Source: W-Chloroflexi-9 sp045863195
GTDB lineage: Bacteria > Chloroflexota > Dehalococcoidia > UBA2979
Length of the DNA: 64,000 bases
Reading direction: 5' to 3'
Assembly (NCBI GenBank): GCA_045863195.1
Contig: BTUI01000007.1
Location: forward strand, 86,080 to 150,079
Of this stretch, positions 7,672-17,172 are shown piece by piece. The number at the start of each line of letters is the position of its first letter. Position 1 is the stretch's first letter. The notes beneath the pieces are model-generated. The model was not told where the DNA came from. It searched no databases and worked only from the letters and a program-made list of their open reading frames with translations. A program made the position numbers and the translations under genes.

Positions 7672-8421
7672 CTAGCCGCGCTGGAAGATCAACTGCAGTT
7701 CGATGATGCCGCGCTCCTCCACGGAGACGACGCTCAGCGCTCGCGGCGCCTCGATGTCGTAGTCAGCGAACTCGATCGGCAGCGAACCGACGACCACCAC
7801 GAGGCCGCTCGCGAGCGTGCCCTGCAGCGGGAACGTGACGCGCTGCGTTACGCCGTGCAGCGTCAGGTCGCCCACGGCCACGGCGCTGATCTCGACGCCC
7901 TCGGCGGGCATCCCTTCGATCGCGATCGGCTCGGCGAGCACGAACGTGGCCTCCGGGAACGTGCCGTACTCGATCCCCTGGCGACGCAACTGGCCGTCAC
8001 GACGCGAGTCGTCGCTCTTGAGCGCCGTCATATCCGCGACGACCTCCACCGAGGTGATCGCGGAGCCGTCGAACGAGAGTGAGCCGCTGACGACGCTCGT
8101 GCGGCCGACCGCCTCGGTCGCGCCTACCGAGACCAGTTCTTCCTTCACGCGGTAGCCGACGAAGGAGTCGCCCGCGACAAGGGTCCACGTGCCGGCGAGC
8201 GCGCCGTCGCCGCCGGCTGCCGGCGTCGCGTCAGAGGTGGCGGTCGCGGTCGCCTCGGTGGTCGCACCGGAGGCGGCGGGCGTCGCCGTCACGGAGGCGA
8301 CGGCGTCCGCGAGGGACACCGGTGCCGGGTCATCGCCGCGCAGGAAGAAGTACCACCCGCCAAACAGGGCGGCGGCCACGACGGCCGCCACGCCCACCAT
8401 CAAACCCAGCCGTGCGGTCAT
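7672..8421 (-). CDS. YceI-family protein, membrane anchored
   Basis: A 249-residue protein with an N-terminal hydrophobic segment (about 5-27), an Ala/Thr-rich linker to about residue 75 and a YceI beta-barrel lipocalin-like domain. Family features are 'GTWTLVAGDSFVGYRVKEE', 'SLSFDGSAITSVEVVADM', 'LRRQGIEYGTFPEATF' and 'GDLTLHGVTQRVTFPL'. YceI domains bind isoprenoid or other amphiphilic lipids; here it is probably held on the outer face of the membrane. GGAGGGCACGC precedes the ATG. Confidence 0.9.
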   Translation of the reverse strand: MTARLGLMVGVAAVVAAALFGGWYFFLRGDDPAPVSLADAVASVTATPAASGATTEATATATSDATPAAGGDGALAGTWTLVAGDSFVGYRVKEELVSVGATEAVGRTSVVSGSLSFDGSAITSVEVVADMTALKSDDSRRDGQLRRQGIEYGTFPEATFVLAEPIAIEGMPAEGVEISAVAVGDLTLHGVTQRVTFPLQGTLASGLVVVVGSLPIEFADYDIEAPRALSVVSVEERGIIELQLIFQRG

Positions 8422-8542
8422 GCGTGCCCTCCGAGGGGTATGGATGCGCGGAAACCCGAACGTACCCGCGACCCGCTATCGAAGTGTGAATGGCACGCAG
8501 CGTCGCCGGGGGGAGGTAAGGAGGGCGTAAGCCCCTCGACCG

Positions 8543-9340
8543 TCACGGCCGGCGAAGGCGCACCACCAGCACGGGCGGCAGCGCGTCCACCTCCGCCCAG
8601 CGTCCCCGCGCCACCGCGTCGAACGCCGGCTCCTCGAGCGCGTCGAGGACGAGGCCGGCCTCGAACGCCGGCGCGAGGAGCGACTGGAGCGGACGGTGGA
8701 AGTACGGCTGCGGCTCTGGCTGGCCGTGGATCGCCTGCCCGTAGGTGACGGAGTCACGTCCGTAGCCGCTCACCTTCACAAAGCGACGCCGCTCCAGTCC
8801 GGTCGCCGCCTCGGAGACCTCCTCCACATGCACCGCGTGGGTGCCATTGAAGGCCGGGTGCTGCACGGAGCAGACGAACGGCGCGCCCGGCCGCAGCAGC
8901 ACCGCGAGCGCCCGGAACAGCGGCGCGATCTCCGCCATGTCCATCAGCACCATGTTGGCGCACGCCGCGTCGAACTCCCCCTCACCGAGGGCGCGCAACG
9001 CCTGCTCGTCGGTCGCGTCGACCTGTACGTAGGCGATGCGCGCCTCGGCCGCCGCGTCCCCGGTGGAGCGGGCACGCGCGCGCGCCAGCATCGTGCCGGA
9101 TGCATCGATGCCAGTCACCTCGACGCCGCCGAGGGCGACTCGGCGGCAGGTCAGGCCGTTGCCACAACCCACGTCCAGCAGGCGCGAACCGGGAGCCAGC
9201 CCGAGGAGGCGCTCCGTCGCCGGCCACACGAGTTGGAGGTGCCAGTCGTTGCCTTCGCCCATGCGCTCGTCCCAGAAGGCGGCGTTCGCGTCCCACGCGC
9301 GCGTGGACTCGGCCTGGCCCGCACGGGGCTCCTCGGTCAT
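8543..9340 (-). CDS. Class I SAM-dependent methyltransferase
   Basis: A 265-residue Rossmann methyltransferase. Motif I is LLDVGCGNGLTCR (about 56-68), followed by 'GVEVTGIDASGTML' with the acidic ribose-binding residue and the motif-IV-like 'FDAACANMVLMDMAE'. The C-terminal half ('PYFHRPLQSLLAPAFEAGLVL') is typical of small-molecule methyltransferases. The substrate is not apparent. GGAGGAGG is present upstream of the start. Confidence 0.9.
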   Translation of the reverse strand: MTEEPRAGQAESTRAWDANAAFWDERMGEGNDWHLQLVWPATERLLGLAPGSRLLDVGCGNGLTCRRVALGGVEVTGIDASGTMLARARARSTGDAAAEARIAYVQVDATDEQALRALGEGEFDAACANMVLMDMAEIAPLFRALAVLLRPGAPFVCSVQHPAFNGTHAVHVEEVSEAATGLERRRFVKVSGYGRDSVTYGQAIHGQPEPQPYFHRPLQSLLAPAFEAGLVLDALEEPAFDAVARGRWAEVDALPPVLVVRLRRP

Positions 9341-9400
9341 CGCGTGCCTCCTCCGACATCCGGGCGGCGGAGGCTAGGCGCGGAGCGCCCGGGAACGCAA

Positions 9401-9428
9401 GAGCGGCGGGCCGGATGGCCCGCCGCTC
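9401..9428 (-). terminator. Terminator of acyl-CoA dehydrogenase gene
   Basis: GAGCGGCGGGCC and GGCCCGCCGCTC form a perfect 12-bp stem with a four-base loop. On the minus strand it is followed by TTGCGTT, and it lies 24 bases after the dehydrogenase stop. Confidence 0.7.
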
Positions 9429-9452
9429 GAGTGAGGTCGTCGTCGACCGAGA

Positions 9453-10673
9453 CTAGCCGCGCGGCAGCCCGAGGCCGCGCGTAGCGATGACGTTGCGCTG
9501 GATCTCCGAGGTGCCGCCCGCGATCGTCGAGGAGACGGACGAGAGGTACATCGTGCCCCAGCGGCCACCCATCGGGACGTACTGCGGGGCGTTGCCGCCG
9601 CGGACGCCGCCGTAGAGGCCCAGCGCCTTGGTCGCCGTGCGGGCAATGCGCTGGTTGAACTCGGTGGAGAACACCTTCGTCATGGAGGCCTCGTGGTTGG
9701 GGATGAGCCCCCGGGCCTGCATGGAGATCACCCGCTGCGACAGCGTCTTCGCCACGGTCGCCTCGATGTAGCGGTCGGCGATCTCGAGACGCGGCGAGTC
9801 CACCTGGCCGAGGCGGCTCTGGCCGCTCTTCGAGTCGCGCTGCTCCTGCAGGTAGCCCTTCAGCGTGTCCAGCATCTTCATCTGGCCTACGGCCGAGCCG
9901 ATCGAGGAGCGCTCGAAGTCGAGGTGCGTGGCGCCCACGTACCAGCCACGGTTGATCTCGCCGACGGCGTTCCGGACGGGGACGCGGACGTCCTCGAAGA
10001 ACGTCTCGTTGAAGCCGCGCGCGTCGCTCATCTGGACCAGCGGGCGGACGGTGATGCCCGGCGTGCTCATGGGGAAGAGCAGGTAGGTGATGCCGCGGTG
10101 CTTAGGCGCCTCCGGGTCCGTGCGGACCAGCGCGAAGATCATGTTCGCGAGGTGCGCACCGGAGGTCCAGATCTTCTGGCCGTTGATGACGAAGTCGTCA
10201 CCGTCACGCACGGCGCGGGTCTGGAGGCTGGCAAGGTCGGAGCCGGAGCCGGGCTCGGAGTAGCCCTGGCACCAGCGCGTCTCACCGCGCACCATCGGCG
10301 GCAGGAACTCCGCCTTCTGCTCCTCGGTGCCGTGCACCATGATCGTGGAGCCCACGTCCGGCACGCCCATGCGAGGGGCGCCGCGCTCCGCGATCGTCTC
10401 GTTGAGGATGAACTGCTCCATCGGGGAGAGCTCAGCGCCGCCGTACTTCTTCGGCCAGGCGGGGGCGATCCAGCCCTTGTCCACCAGCGCCGCGCGCCAG
10501 CGCTTGCGCGCGTCGCGACGGGCCTCGGAGCCGTCCTCGCCACCCGCCTCCTCGGCGGTGCGCGGGTCGGCGTTGTCGTTCACCGAGAGTTCGGCCGGGA
10601 AGTGCTGGGCGAAGAAGGCTTCGACCTCACGGCGGAAGACCGCCTGCTCCGGGCTGTCAGCGAAGTCCACCAT
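9453..10673 (-). CDS. Acyl-CoA dehydrogenase
   Basis: A 406-residue flavoprotein that should oxidise an acyl-CoA to the 2,3-enoyl-CoA. The N-terminal helical domain runs to about 130. The middle domain has 'CQGYSEPGSGSDLASLQTRA' and 'GQKIWTSGAH', and the C-terminal domain ends 'GGTSEIQRNVIATRGLGLPRG'. It closely resembles the second dehydrogenase at 18010-19188, and both keep an insert 'TDPEAPKHRGITY'. The start MVDFADSPEQ follows GGGAGGG by about 11 bases. Confidence 0.93.
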   Translation of the reverse strand: MVDFADSPEQAVFRREVEAFFAQHFPAELSVNDNADPRTAEEAGGEDGSEARRDARKRWRAALVDKGWIAPAWPKKYGGAELSPMEQFILNETIAERGAPRMGVPDVGSTIMVHGTEEQKAEFLPPMVRGETRWCQGYSEPGSGSDLASLQTRAVRDGDDFVINGQKIWTSGAHLANMIFALVRTDPEAPKHRGITYLLFPMSTPGITVRPLVQMSDARGFNETFFEDVRVPVRNAVGEINRGWYVGATHLDFERSSIGSAVGQMKMLDTLKGYLQEQRDSKSGQSRLGQVDSPRLEIADRYIEATVAKTLSQRVISMQARGLIPNHEASMTKVFSTEFNQRIARTATKALGLYGGVRGGNAPQYVPMGGRWGTMYLSSVSSTIAGGTSEIQRNVIATRGLGLPRG

Positions 10674-10822
10674 CGAGTGCGATTCCCTCCCCGCGCGCTG
10701 CGCGGCACACCCGGGCGAGGCCCGGGCACCTGGCGGAATCGTAATCGAAGGGAAAACGACTTTCCAGTGAACGTCAGGGTGACGGTCTGGGGCGGCCTCG
10801 GGTGCCGCTGCCGGGCGCGGTG

Positions 10823-11005
10823 CTACCCGCGCTTCGGCCGGCGGCCGCGCTGCTCGCCCGGCACCAGTTCCTCGTGCAGCCCGGAGGACTGCCCGCCGGT
10901 GAAGGCGACGAACCCGCTCAGCGCGCCCCACGCCACAATGGCGATGCCCAGCGCGAACGGGATCGCGGCCGGGATCGTGATGGAGACTTCGAGGATGTTG
11001 TTCAC
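10823..11005 (-). CDS. Small membrane protein
   Basis: A 60-residue protein opening with GTG (MNNILEVSITIPAA), one hydrophobic segment at about 11-35 and a basic C-terminus (GRRPKRG). GGAGG lies five bases before the GTG, which supports translation. No family is recognised. It lies between the dehydrogenase and the phospholipase-like gene on the same strand. Confidence 0.55.
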   Translation of the reverse strand: MNNILEVSITIPAAIPFALGIAIVAWGALSGFVAFTGGQSSGLHEELVPGEQRGRRPKRG

Positions 11006-11076
11006 CGGGGCCTCCGCAGGCTGCTGCCGTGGTTCCGCCGGTCAGTCTGTCCGCTACCGCCCCTGCTGGCAAGCGG

Positions 11077-11469
11077 TCATCGAGGCGGCAGGCCGGACGG
11101 CGCGGCCAGCGAGGCGTCCACCAGCCGCGAGGTGAACCGCACCACCGCGAAGTAGATGTAGGCGATGCGTGCGCACGCGCCGTCCCGGCGGCACTCACCA
11201 CCGCTGAGGACGTGCGGCGCCGCGAGCAGGTCCGAGAAGAAGCCTCGGTCGCACCTCGCTCGGCCCTCCGCGTCGGGCATCCCCGCGAGCGGGGCGAGGC
11301 ATTCGTCATGCCCGCGGCAGGCGTCGTTGAACCACCAGCCCAGCGGCACATCCGGAGAGGCGGTGCAGTAGTCCACTTCCGGGGTGCGGAGCGCCTGCGC
11401 CCTCGCCGGCGGTGCCAGCGCCAGCCATCCGATCACGGTGGCGAGTCCTAAGATGGACAGACGGCGCAT
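11077..11469 (-). CDS. Secreted phospholipase A2-like protein
   Basis: A 130-residue protein with a signal peptide (cleavage likely after ARA, residue 24). The segment NDACRGHDECL (48-58) carries the Cys-x2-His-Asp-x-Cys signature of the phospholipase A2 active helix (His54, Asp55). 'ARCDRGFFSD' (71-80) resembles the second Cys-Asp helix. Further cysteines at 35, 93 and 99 could form disulfides. It may release fatty acids from extracellular phospholipid. GGAGGCCGCTCC precedes the ATG. The fold is inferred from the motif only. Confidence 0.6.
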   Translation of the reverse strand: MRRLSILGLATVIGWLALAPPARAQALRTPEVDYCTASPDVPLGWWFNDACRGHDECLAPLAGMPDAEGRARCDRGFFSDLLAAPHVLSGGECRRDGACARIAYIYFAVVRFTSRLVDASLAAPSGLPPR

Positions 11470-11517
11470 GGAGCGGCCTCCCCGGCCCCCACCGCTCGCG
11501 GGGACAACGATCGAACC

Positions 11518-14500
11518 ATGACTGAGACGCCTCCATCCACCTCCGGCTCACCCCTGGACGCGTTCCACCCGGTCGTCCGGACGTGGTTCGAGCGGCGGTT
11601 CGGTGCGCCCACGGATGCGCAGGTGGAGGGCTGGCCGGCGATCCGGCGCGGCGGCAACACGCTCCTCGCGGCCCCCACGGGTTCCGGCAAGACGCTCGCC
11701 GCGTTCCTCGTGGGGATCGACGCGCTGGTGCGCGAAGCGGAGGCGGGGACGCTGGATGACCGCACGCGGATCGTGTACGTCTCGCCGCTGAAGGCGCTGG
11801 GCAACGACATCGAGCGCAACCTGGAGGTGCCGCTCGCCGGCATCCGCGCCGTCGCCGAGGAACTCGGCGTCGCGCTGGCGCCGATCACCACGGCAGTGCG
11901 TACGGGCGACACCACCGCGGCCGAGCGAGACGCGATCGCGCGGCGTCCCCCGCACATCCTCATCACCACACCCGAATCCCTCTACCTGATGGTGACGTCC
12001 GACCGCGGGCGGCGAGGGCTGGCGAACACGCGCACCGTGATCGTGGACGAGATCCACGCGCTCGCACGCGACCGGCGCGGCACGCACCTCACGCTCACGC
12101 TCGCGCGCCTGGACCACCTCGTGCGCTCCGCCACCGGGCAGACGCCCGCGCGCGTGGGGCTCTCCGCCACGCAGCGGCCGATCGAGGCGGTCGCGGCGTT
12201 CCTCGCGCAGACCGGCGCGCCCTGCACCATCGTCGACCGCGGCCACCAGCGCGACCTGGAGCTGGCGATCGAGATCCCGCCCAGCGACCTGGAGGCGGTG
12301 ATCCCGAAGGAGCAGATGGGCGAGCAGTACGACCGGCTCGCAGACCTGGTGCGCCAGCACCGGACGACGCTCATCTTCGTGAACACGCGCCGCATGTCGG
12401 AGCGGGTCGCACACGCCCTCGCGGAACGCCTCGGCGAGGACGCGGTCGCCTCGCACCACGGGTCAATCTCCAAGGAGCGGCGGCTGAGGGTGGAGCAGCG
12501 GCTGAAGTCCGGCAAACTCCGGGCGCTCGTCGCGACCGCCTCGCTCGAACTCGGCATCGACATCGGCAGCATCGACCTGGTCTGCCAGGTCGGGTCGCCG
12601 AGGAGCATCGCCACGTTCCTGCAGCGCGTCGGCCGCTCCGGGCACGCACTGGGGCTGCGCCCGCACGGCCTGCTGTTCCCGACCACGCGCGACGAACTCG
12701 TCGAGTGCGCCGCGCTGGTCCGCGCGGTCCGCGCGGGCCGCCTCGACCGGATCGTCATGCCGAAGCGGCCGCTCGACGTGCTCGCGCAGCAGATCGTCGC
12801 GGAGGTCGCCTGCGCCGAGGAGTGGGCGGAGGACGACCTGTACGCGCTGATGCGGCACGCCGCGCCGTACGCGCACCTCGACCGGCACGACTTCGACGAG
12901 ATCGTGGAGATGCTTTCGGAGGGCATCGGCGAAGGCGCGGGCCGGGCGGCGCCGCTGCTGCACCGCGACCGCATCCACCACGTGCTCCGTCCGAGGCGTG
13001 CGGCGCGCCTCACCGCGCTGCAGAACGGCGGCACGATCCCGGAGACCGGCGACTACCGCGTGGTCTCGGAGCCGGACGGCGCGGTCGTCGGCACGGTGAA
13101 CGAGGACTTCGCGATGGAGTCCAGCGGCGGTGACATCTTCCTGCTGGGGTCCACCTCCTGGCGCATCTCCCGCCTCGGCCAGTCCACCGTGTACGTGACG
13201 GACGCCGGTGGCGCGCCGCCCACGATCCCGTTCTGGCTCGGCGAGGCGCCGGGCCGCACCATCGAACTGTCGCAGGAGGTCGGCCGCCTGCGCCGCGAGG
13301 TCGCCGCCGGCCTCGACGGCGACCGCTCGGCGCTGCGCGCGTGGCTGGCGGAGGAGTGCGCGCTGCCGCCGCTCGGAGCGGACCAGATCATCGACTACCT
13401 CGCCGCGACGCGGGACGGCCTCGGGGTCGTGCCGAGCGACACGGACGTGGTGTTCGAGCGGTTCTTCGACGACACCGGCGGCATGCAACTGGTGGTGCAC
13501 GCGCCGTTCGGGCAGCGCATCAACCGCGCCTGGGGGCTGGCGCTCCGCAAGCGGTTCTGCGTGGCGTTCGACTTCGAACTGCAGGCAGCCGCGAACGACG
13601 ACTCGATCCTGCTCTCTGCCGGGCCGCAGCATTCCTGGCCGCTGGAGGAGGCGTACGAGTGGGTGAAGCCGGGGAACGTCGAAGAGGCGGTGCACTCCTC
13701 GGTGTTCTACATCCCGATGTTCCCGGCGCGCTGGCGGTGGAACACCACGCGGGCGCTGGCGGTGCCCCGGATGCGCGGCGGCAAGCCGGTGCCACCGTTC
13801 CTCCAGCGGATGCGTGCCGATGACCTGATGGCGGCCGTGTTCCCGGAGCAGGTGGGCTGCCAGGAGAACATGCAGGAGCCGCTGACGCTCCCGGACCACC
13901 CGCTGATGCGCCAGACCATGCGCGACTGCCTCTTCGAGGCGATGGACGTGGAGGGCCTGCGCGGCGTGCTGCAGCGGGTGGAGGCGGGCGCGATCCGCTA
14001 CCACGCGCGCGACACCGTGGAACCCTCCCCGATGGCGCACGAGATCGTGAGCGGCCGTCCCTACACCTACCTGGACGACGCGCCGATCGAGGAGCGCCGC
14101 ACGCGTGCGATCACGCTGCGGCGCGGCCTGCCCGAGCACGCTCGCGACCTCGCCACGCTCGACCCAGAGGCGATCGCACAGGTGGCCGGCGAGGCATGGC
14201 CGCAGCCGCGCGATGCGGAGGAGGTGCATGACGCGCTCCTCGGCCTCGTCGTGGTGGACGAGGCGTGGGTGGAGGACTGGACCGTGGGGCTGGACGCGCT
14301 GGCGACGGCCCGCCGGGCCGCCTCGTTCGAGACGGCGGGGCGACGTCTCTGGTTCGCCGCCGAGCACCGCGAGGTGGTTGCGCTGATCTTCCCGGACGCC
14401 GCGATACCGTCACTCGACACCCCCGCGCACGCGCTCACCCGCCTCGAGCACCGCGAGGAAGCCCGCGCGCTCGCGCTGCGCGGCCACGCGGAGGCGTGCG

Positions 14501-15792
14501 GCGTGACGACGCCGGCCGACCTGGCGTCCCGCAGCGGCCTCGATGCCGGCGACGCGGAGCGCGGGCTGCGGATGCTGGAGGCGCAGGGCTTCGTGCTGCG
14601 CGGCCGCTTCACCCCTGGCGCGCCGGAGGACGAATGGTGCGACCGCCGTCTGCTGGCGCGCATCCACCGCTACACGCTCGACCGGCTGCGCCGGGAGATC
14701 GACCCGGCCTCCCGCCAGGATTTCATGCGCTTCCTGCTGCGCTGGCAGCACCTCGCGCCCGGTGCGCAGGTGGAGGGGCGCGGCGGGCTGCGACAGGTGA
14801 TCGAACGCCTCGCCGGGTTCGAGGCGCCGGCGAGCGCGTGGGAAACGGAACTGCTGCGGCAGCGCATGGCCGTCTACCAGCCGTCATGGCTGGACGAACT
14901 CTGCCTCGCCGGGGAGGCCGCGTGGGCGCGCCTGACCCCGAAGCGGGTCGCCGGCGAGCCGGAGGTCGCGCGCCTCGCGGGCAGCGCCACCCGCGCGACC
15001 CCGATCACGATCGCGCCGAGGATGGCGGTGGGCTCGTTGCTCCTCGCCACGCGCGCCTACGGCCCGGGCGACCCGCCGCTCGGGGTGGCGGGCGCGGCCG
15101 GAGAGATCGCGGCGCTGCTCGCGCGGCGCGGGGCGCTCTTTTTCGACGGGATCGTCGCGGAGACCCGCCGCCTGGTGACGGACGTGGAGCAGGGTCTGCG
15201 CGAACTGGTCGCGGCCGGGGTCGTTGCCTCCGACGGCTTCGAGGGGCTGCGCGAGCTCGCCGGCACGCGTCGCTCGGGCGGTCGTCGCGAGCGGTCACGC
15301 GGGGCGGGGAACTACCTCCGCGGCGGCCTCTTCGCCGGCGGTGGCCCGCCCGGCCGCTGGTCGCTCGTCCGCACGCCCGACCTCGAGGCGGCGGACGAGG
15401 ACACGCTGGCCGAAGCGGTCGCGATGCGGCTGCTCCAGCGGTACGGCGTGGTGTTCCGCGACGTGGCGCTGCGCGAGCCGTTCACCATGCCGTGGCGGCT
15501 CGTGATGCGCGCCCTCCGGCGGATGGAAGCGCGTGGCACCGTCCGCGGCGGCCGCTTCGTCCTCGCCGTGGCCGGGGAGCAGTACGCGCTGCCGGAGGCG
15601 GTGACGCTGCTCCGCGCGGTGCGGAACGAGCCGCACACCGGCCAGCGCGTCACGGTCAGCGCGGTCGACCCGGTGAACCTCACCGGCGTGCTGCTGCCGG
15701 GCGACCGCGTGCCCGCGCAGCGAGGACGCACCGTGACGTTCGTGGACGGGCTCCCCGAGCACGCCTCGCCGGAGGTCGCCGCGACGCGCTAG
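11518..15792 (+). CDS. lhr: Lhr-type DEAD/DEAH ATP-dependent helicase
   Basis: A 1424-residue superfamily 2 helicase. Motif I is APTGSGKT (52-59), motif II VDEIHALARDRRG, motif III GLSATQRP and motif VI QRVGRSGH, which are typical of Lhr. After the two RecA domains come winged-helix and beta-barrel segments of the Lhr core and a long C-terminal region, so the length fits long Lhr proteins rather than the ~850-residue core form. Lhr proteins unwind RNA:DNA hybrids and are linked to DNA repair. The gene is divergent from the phospholipase-like gene. Confidence 0.93.
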   Translation: MTETPPSTSGSPLDAFHPVVRTWFERRFGAPTDAQVEGWPAIRRGGNTLLAAPTGSGKTLAAFLVGIDALVREAEAGTLDDRTRIVYVSPLKALGNDIERNLEVPLAGIRAVAEELGVALAPITTAVRTGDTTAAERDAIARRPPHILITTPESLYLMVTSDRGRRGLANTRTVIVDEIHALARDRRGTHLTLTLARLDHLVRSATGQTPARVGLSATQRPIEAVAAFLAQTGAPCTIVDRGHQRDLELAIEIPPSDLEAVIPKEQMGEQYDRLADLVRQHRTTLIFVNTRRMSERVAHALAERLGEDAVASHHGSISKERRLRVEQRLKSGKLRALVATASLELGIDIGSIDLVCQVGSPRSIATFLQRVGRSGHALGLRPHGLLFPTTRDELVECAALVRAVRAGRLDRIVMPKRPLDVLAQQIVAEVACAEEWAEDDLYALMRHAAPYAHLDRHDFDEIVEMLSEGIGEGAGRAAPLLHRDRIHHVLRPRRAARLTALQNGGTIPETGDYRVVSEPDGAVVGTVNEDFAMESSGGDIFLLGSTSWRISRLGQSTVYVTDAGGAPPTIPFWLGEAPGRTIELSQEVGRLRREVAAGLDGDRSALRAWLAEECALPPLGADQIIDYLAATRDGLGVVPSDTDVVFERFFDDTGGMQLVVHAPFGQRINRAWGLALRKRFCVAFDFELQAAANDDSILLSAGPQHSWPLEEAYEWVKPGNVEEAVHSSVFYIPMFPARWRWNTTRALAVPRMRGGKPVPPFLQRMRADDLMAAVFPEQVGCQENMQEPLTLPDHPLMRQTMRDCLFEAMDVEGLRGVLQRVEAGAIRYHARDTVEPSPMAHEIVSGRPYTYLDDAPIEERRTRAITLRRGLPEHARDLATLDPEAIAQVAGEAWPQPRDAEEVHDALLGLVVVDEAWVEDWTVGLDALATARRAASFETAGRRLWFAAEHREVVALIFPDAAIPSLDTPAHALTRLEHREEARALALRGHAEACGVTTPADLASRSGLDAGDAERGLRMLEAQGFVLRGRFTPGAPEDEWCDRRLLARIHRYTLDRLRREIDPASRQDFMRFLLRWQHLAPGAQVEGRGGLRQVIERLAGFEAPASAWETELLRQRMAVYQPSWLDELCLAGEAAWARLTPKRVAGEPEVARLAGSATRATPITIAPRMAVGSLLLATRAYGPGDPPLGVAGAAGEIAALLARRGALFFDGIVAETRRLVTDVEQGLRELVAAGVVASDGFEGLRELAGTRRSGGRRERSRGAGNYLRGGLFAGGGPPGRWSLVRTPDLEAADEDTLAEAVAMRLLQRYGVVFRDVALREPFTMPWRLVMRALRRMEARGTVRGGRFVLAVAGEQYALPEAVTLLRAVRNEPHTGQRVTVSAVDPVNLTGVLLPGDRVPAQRGRTVTFVDGLPEHASPEVAATR

Positions 15793-15819
15793 GCTCCCGT
15801 CCGCAGGGAAGGCGGCGGG

Positions 15820-16695
15820 ATGTCCGGACGCACACCAATCGAGCGGCACGCGCAGGCGCGAGGGTACGACCTGGCGTACTGGGAGTGGCCCGGCGAGGGC
15901 ACACCCGTCCTGCTGATCCACGGCATCGGGCTGCACGGACGCACTTGGGACCCGCTCGTCGATGCACTCCCGGACGGGACGCGCGTGATCGCACCCGACC
16001 TGCGCGGGCACGGCCGCTCCGAGATCCCCGCGCCGAAGGACGAGCACCTGTGGTGGGGCGAACTGGGTGAGGACGTCGCCGCGCTCCTCGATGCGATCGA
16101 CCTGCCGCCGGTGCTTGGCGTGGGCCACTCGATGGGCGGGCACTCGCTGATCTTCACCGCCGCGGCCGCGCCCTCGCGCTTCGCCTCGCTGCTGCTCTTC
16201 GACCCGACAGCCGGCGACCCGGAGCGCGCGAGGATCCCGGAGCCGCTGGAGAACGACGCTGCGGTCGCCCGCCGGCGCAACGACTGGGCCTCGCCGGACG
16301 AGATGTACGAGCGGTTCGCCGGGCGGCCGCCGTTTCAGACGTGGCACCCGGCGGCGCTGCGGGCCTACTGCGACTACGGCCTGGTGCCGAACGGCGACCG
16401 CTTCGCCCTCGCCTGCCCGCCCGCGCTGGAGGCGACGATCTGGGGCGGCATGTCCCCCGGGCTGTATGACGCGATCGCGACGATCGAGGCCCCCGTCCAC
16501 ATCGTGCGGGCGGAGCCGCGCACATCCGACCAGCCGCCCGGCTTCACGCCCTCGCAGACATGGCCGGGGCTGGTCGACTACTTCGCGCGCGGGAGCGACG
16601 AGCTCCTCGCCGGGCGCGGGCACTTCTTCGCCCTCGAGAGCCCGGAGGTCGCCGCCGCGTTCATCGTGCGGGCGCTGTCCCGCATCGCCGCCTGA
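15820..16695 (+). CDS. Alpha/beta hydrolase
   Basis: A 291-residue hydrolase following lhr after 27 bases. The oxyanion segment is 'LLIHGIGLHGRTW', the nucleophile elbow GHSMGG (about 105-110), and the late 'GRGHFFALESP' supplies the catalytic His. The layout resembles epoxide hydrolase/haloalkane dehalogenase relatives with a cap domain. GGGAAGG is upstream of the ATG, and a TAGGCT box (15789-15794) overlapping the lhr stop may give it its own promoter. Confidence 0.85.
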   Translation: MSGRTPIERHAQARGYDLAYWEWPGEGTPVLLIHGIGLHGRTWDPLVDALPDGTRVIAPDLRGHGRSEIPAPKDEHLWWGELGEDVAALLDAIDLPPVLGVGHSMGGHSLIFTAAAAPSRFASLLLFDPTAGDPERARIPEPLENDAAVARRRNDWASPDEMYERFAGRPPFQTWHPAALRAYCDYGLVPNGDRFALACPPALEATIWGGMSPGLYDAIATIEAPVHIVRAEPRTSDQPPGFTPSQTWPGLVDYFARGSDELLAGRGHFFALESPEVAAAFIVRALSRIAA

Positions 16696-16701
16696 CCGCG
16701 G

Positions 16702-17079
16702 CTACGGCGCGGGCGGCGTCTCGCGGGCGACGATCCCCACGATGTTGCCGGCAAGGTCGCGGAACATCGCGAACGTGACCATGCCGGGGATGGTCTCGAC
16801 GTCCATCACCTTCTCGGCGCCATTCGCGACCGCCTTCGCGAGCGCAGCGGCGGGGTCCTCGACCTCGATGTAGATCGTGGTGCTGGCTCCAGCCGGGCTC
16901 GCCCCGACCGCGCCGCCGATGCCGTGGCCGGGCTCCACGTTCACCATCGCGTAGTCCATCTCCGGCATGACGTCGTACGTCCAGCCGAAGGTGTCCGCGT
17001 AGAACTTCCGGTGCGCCGCCACGTCCTGGTCCGGCCCGCACATGATCTCGAAGTGGACGACTGGGTTGGGGGATGCCAT
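16702..17079 (-). CDS. VOC (glyoxalase/bleomycin resistance) family protein
   Basis: A 125-residue protein with the two-beta-alpha-beta VOC layout: 'VVHFEIMCGPD...FYADTFGWTYDVM' then 'TTIYIEVEDPAAAL...NIVGIVARE'. Potential metal ligands are His9, Glu11 and Glu residues in the second half. VOC proteins cover lyases, dioxygenases and binding proteins, so the reaction is open. GGAGGCAGCG precedes the ATG. It ends convergently with the hydrolase. Confidence 0.8.
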   Translation of the reverse strand: MASPNPVVHFEIMCGPDQDVAAHRKFYADTFGWTYDVMPEMDYAMVNVEPGHGIGGAVGASPAGASTTIYIEVEDPAAALAKAVANGAEKVMDVETIPGMVTFAMFRDLAGNIVGIVARETPPAP

Positions 17080-17172
17080 CGCTGCCTCCTGCCTGTTCGA
17101 GGTGGGAGCCGGAGTCTACGCTTCGCACCACGAGATCATCCCGGTGCCGTGGCACCGCACGAGGAGTCACCG

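Noticed and set aside
12463..14367. Very long open frame opposite the Lhr helicase gene
   Set aside because: It is an antisense shadow: Arg/His/Pro/Gly-rich composition, no domain, and complete overlap with a well-supported helicase.
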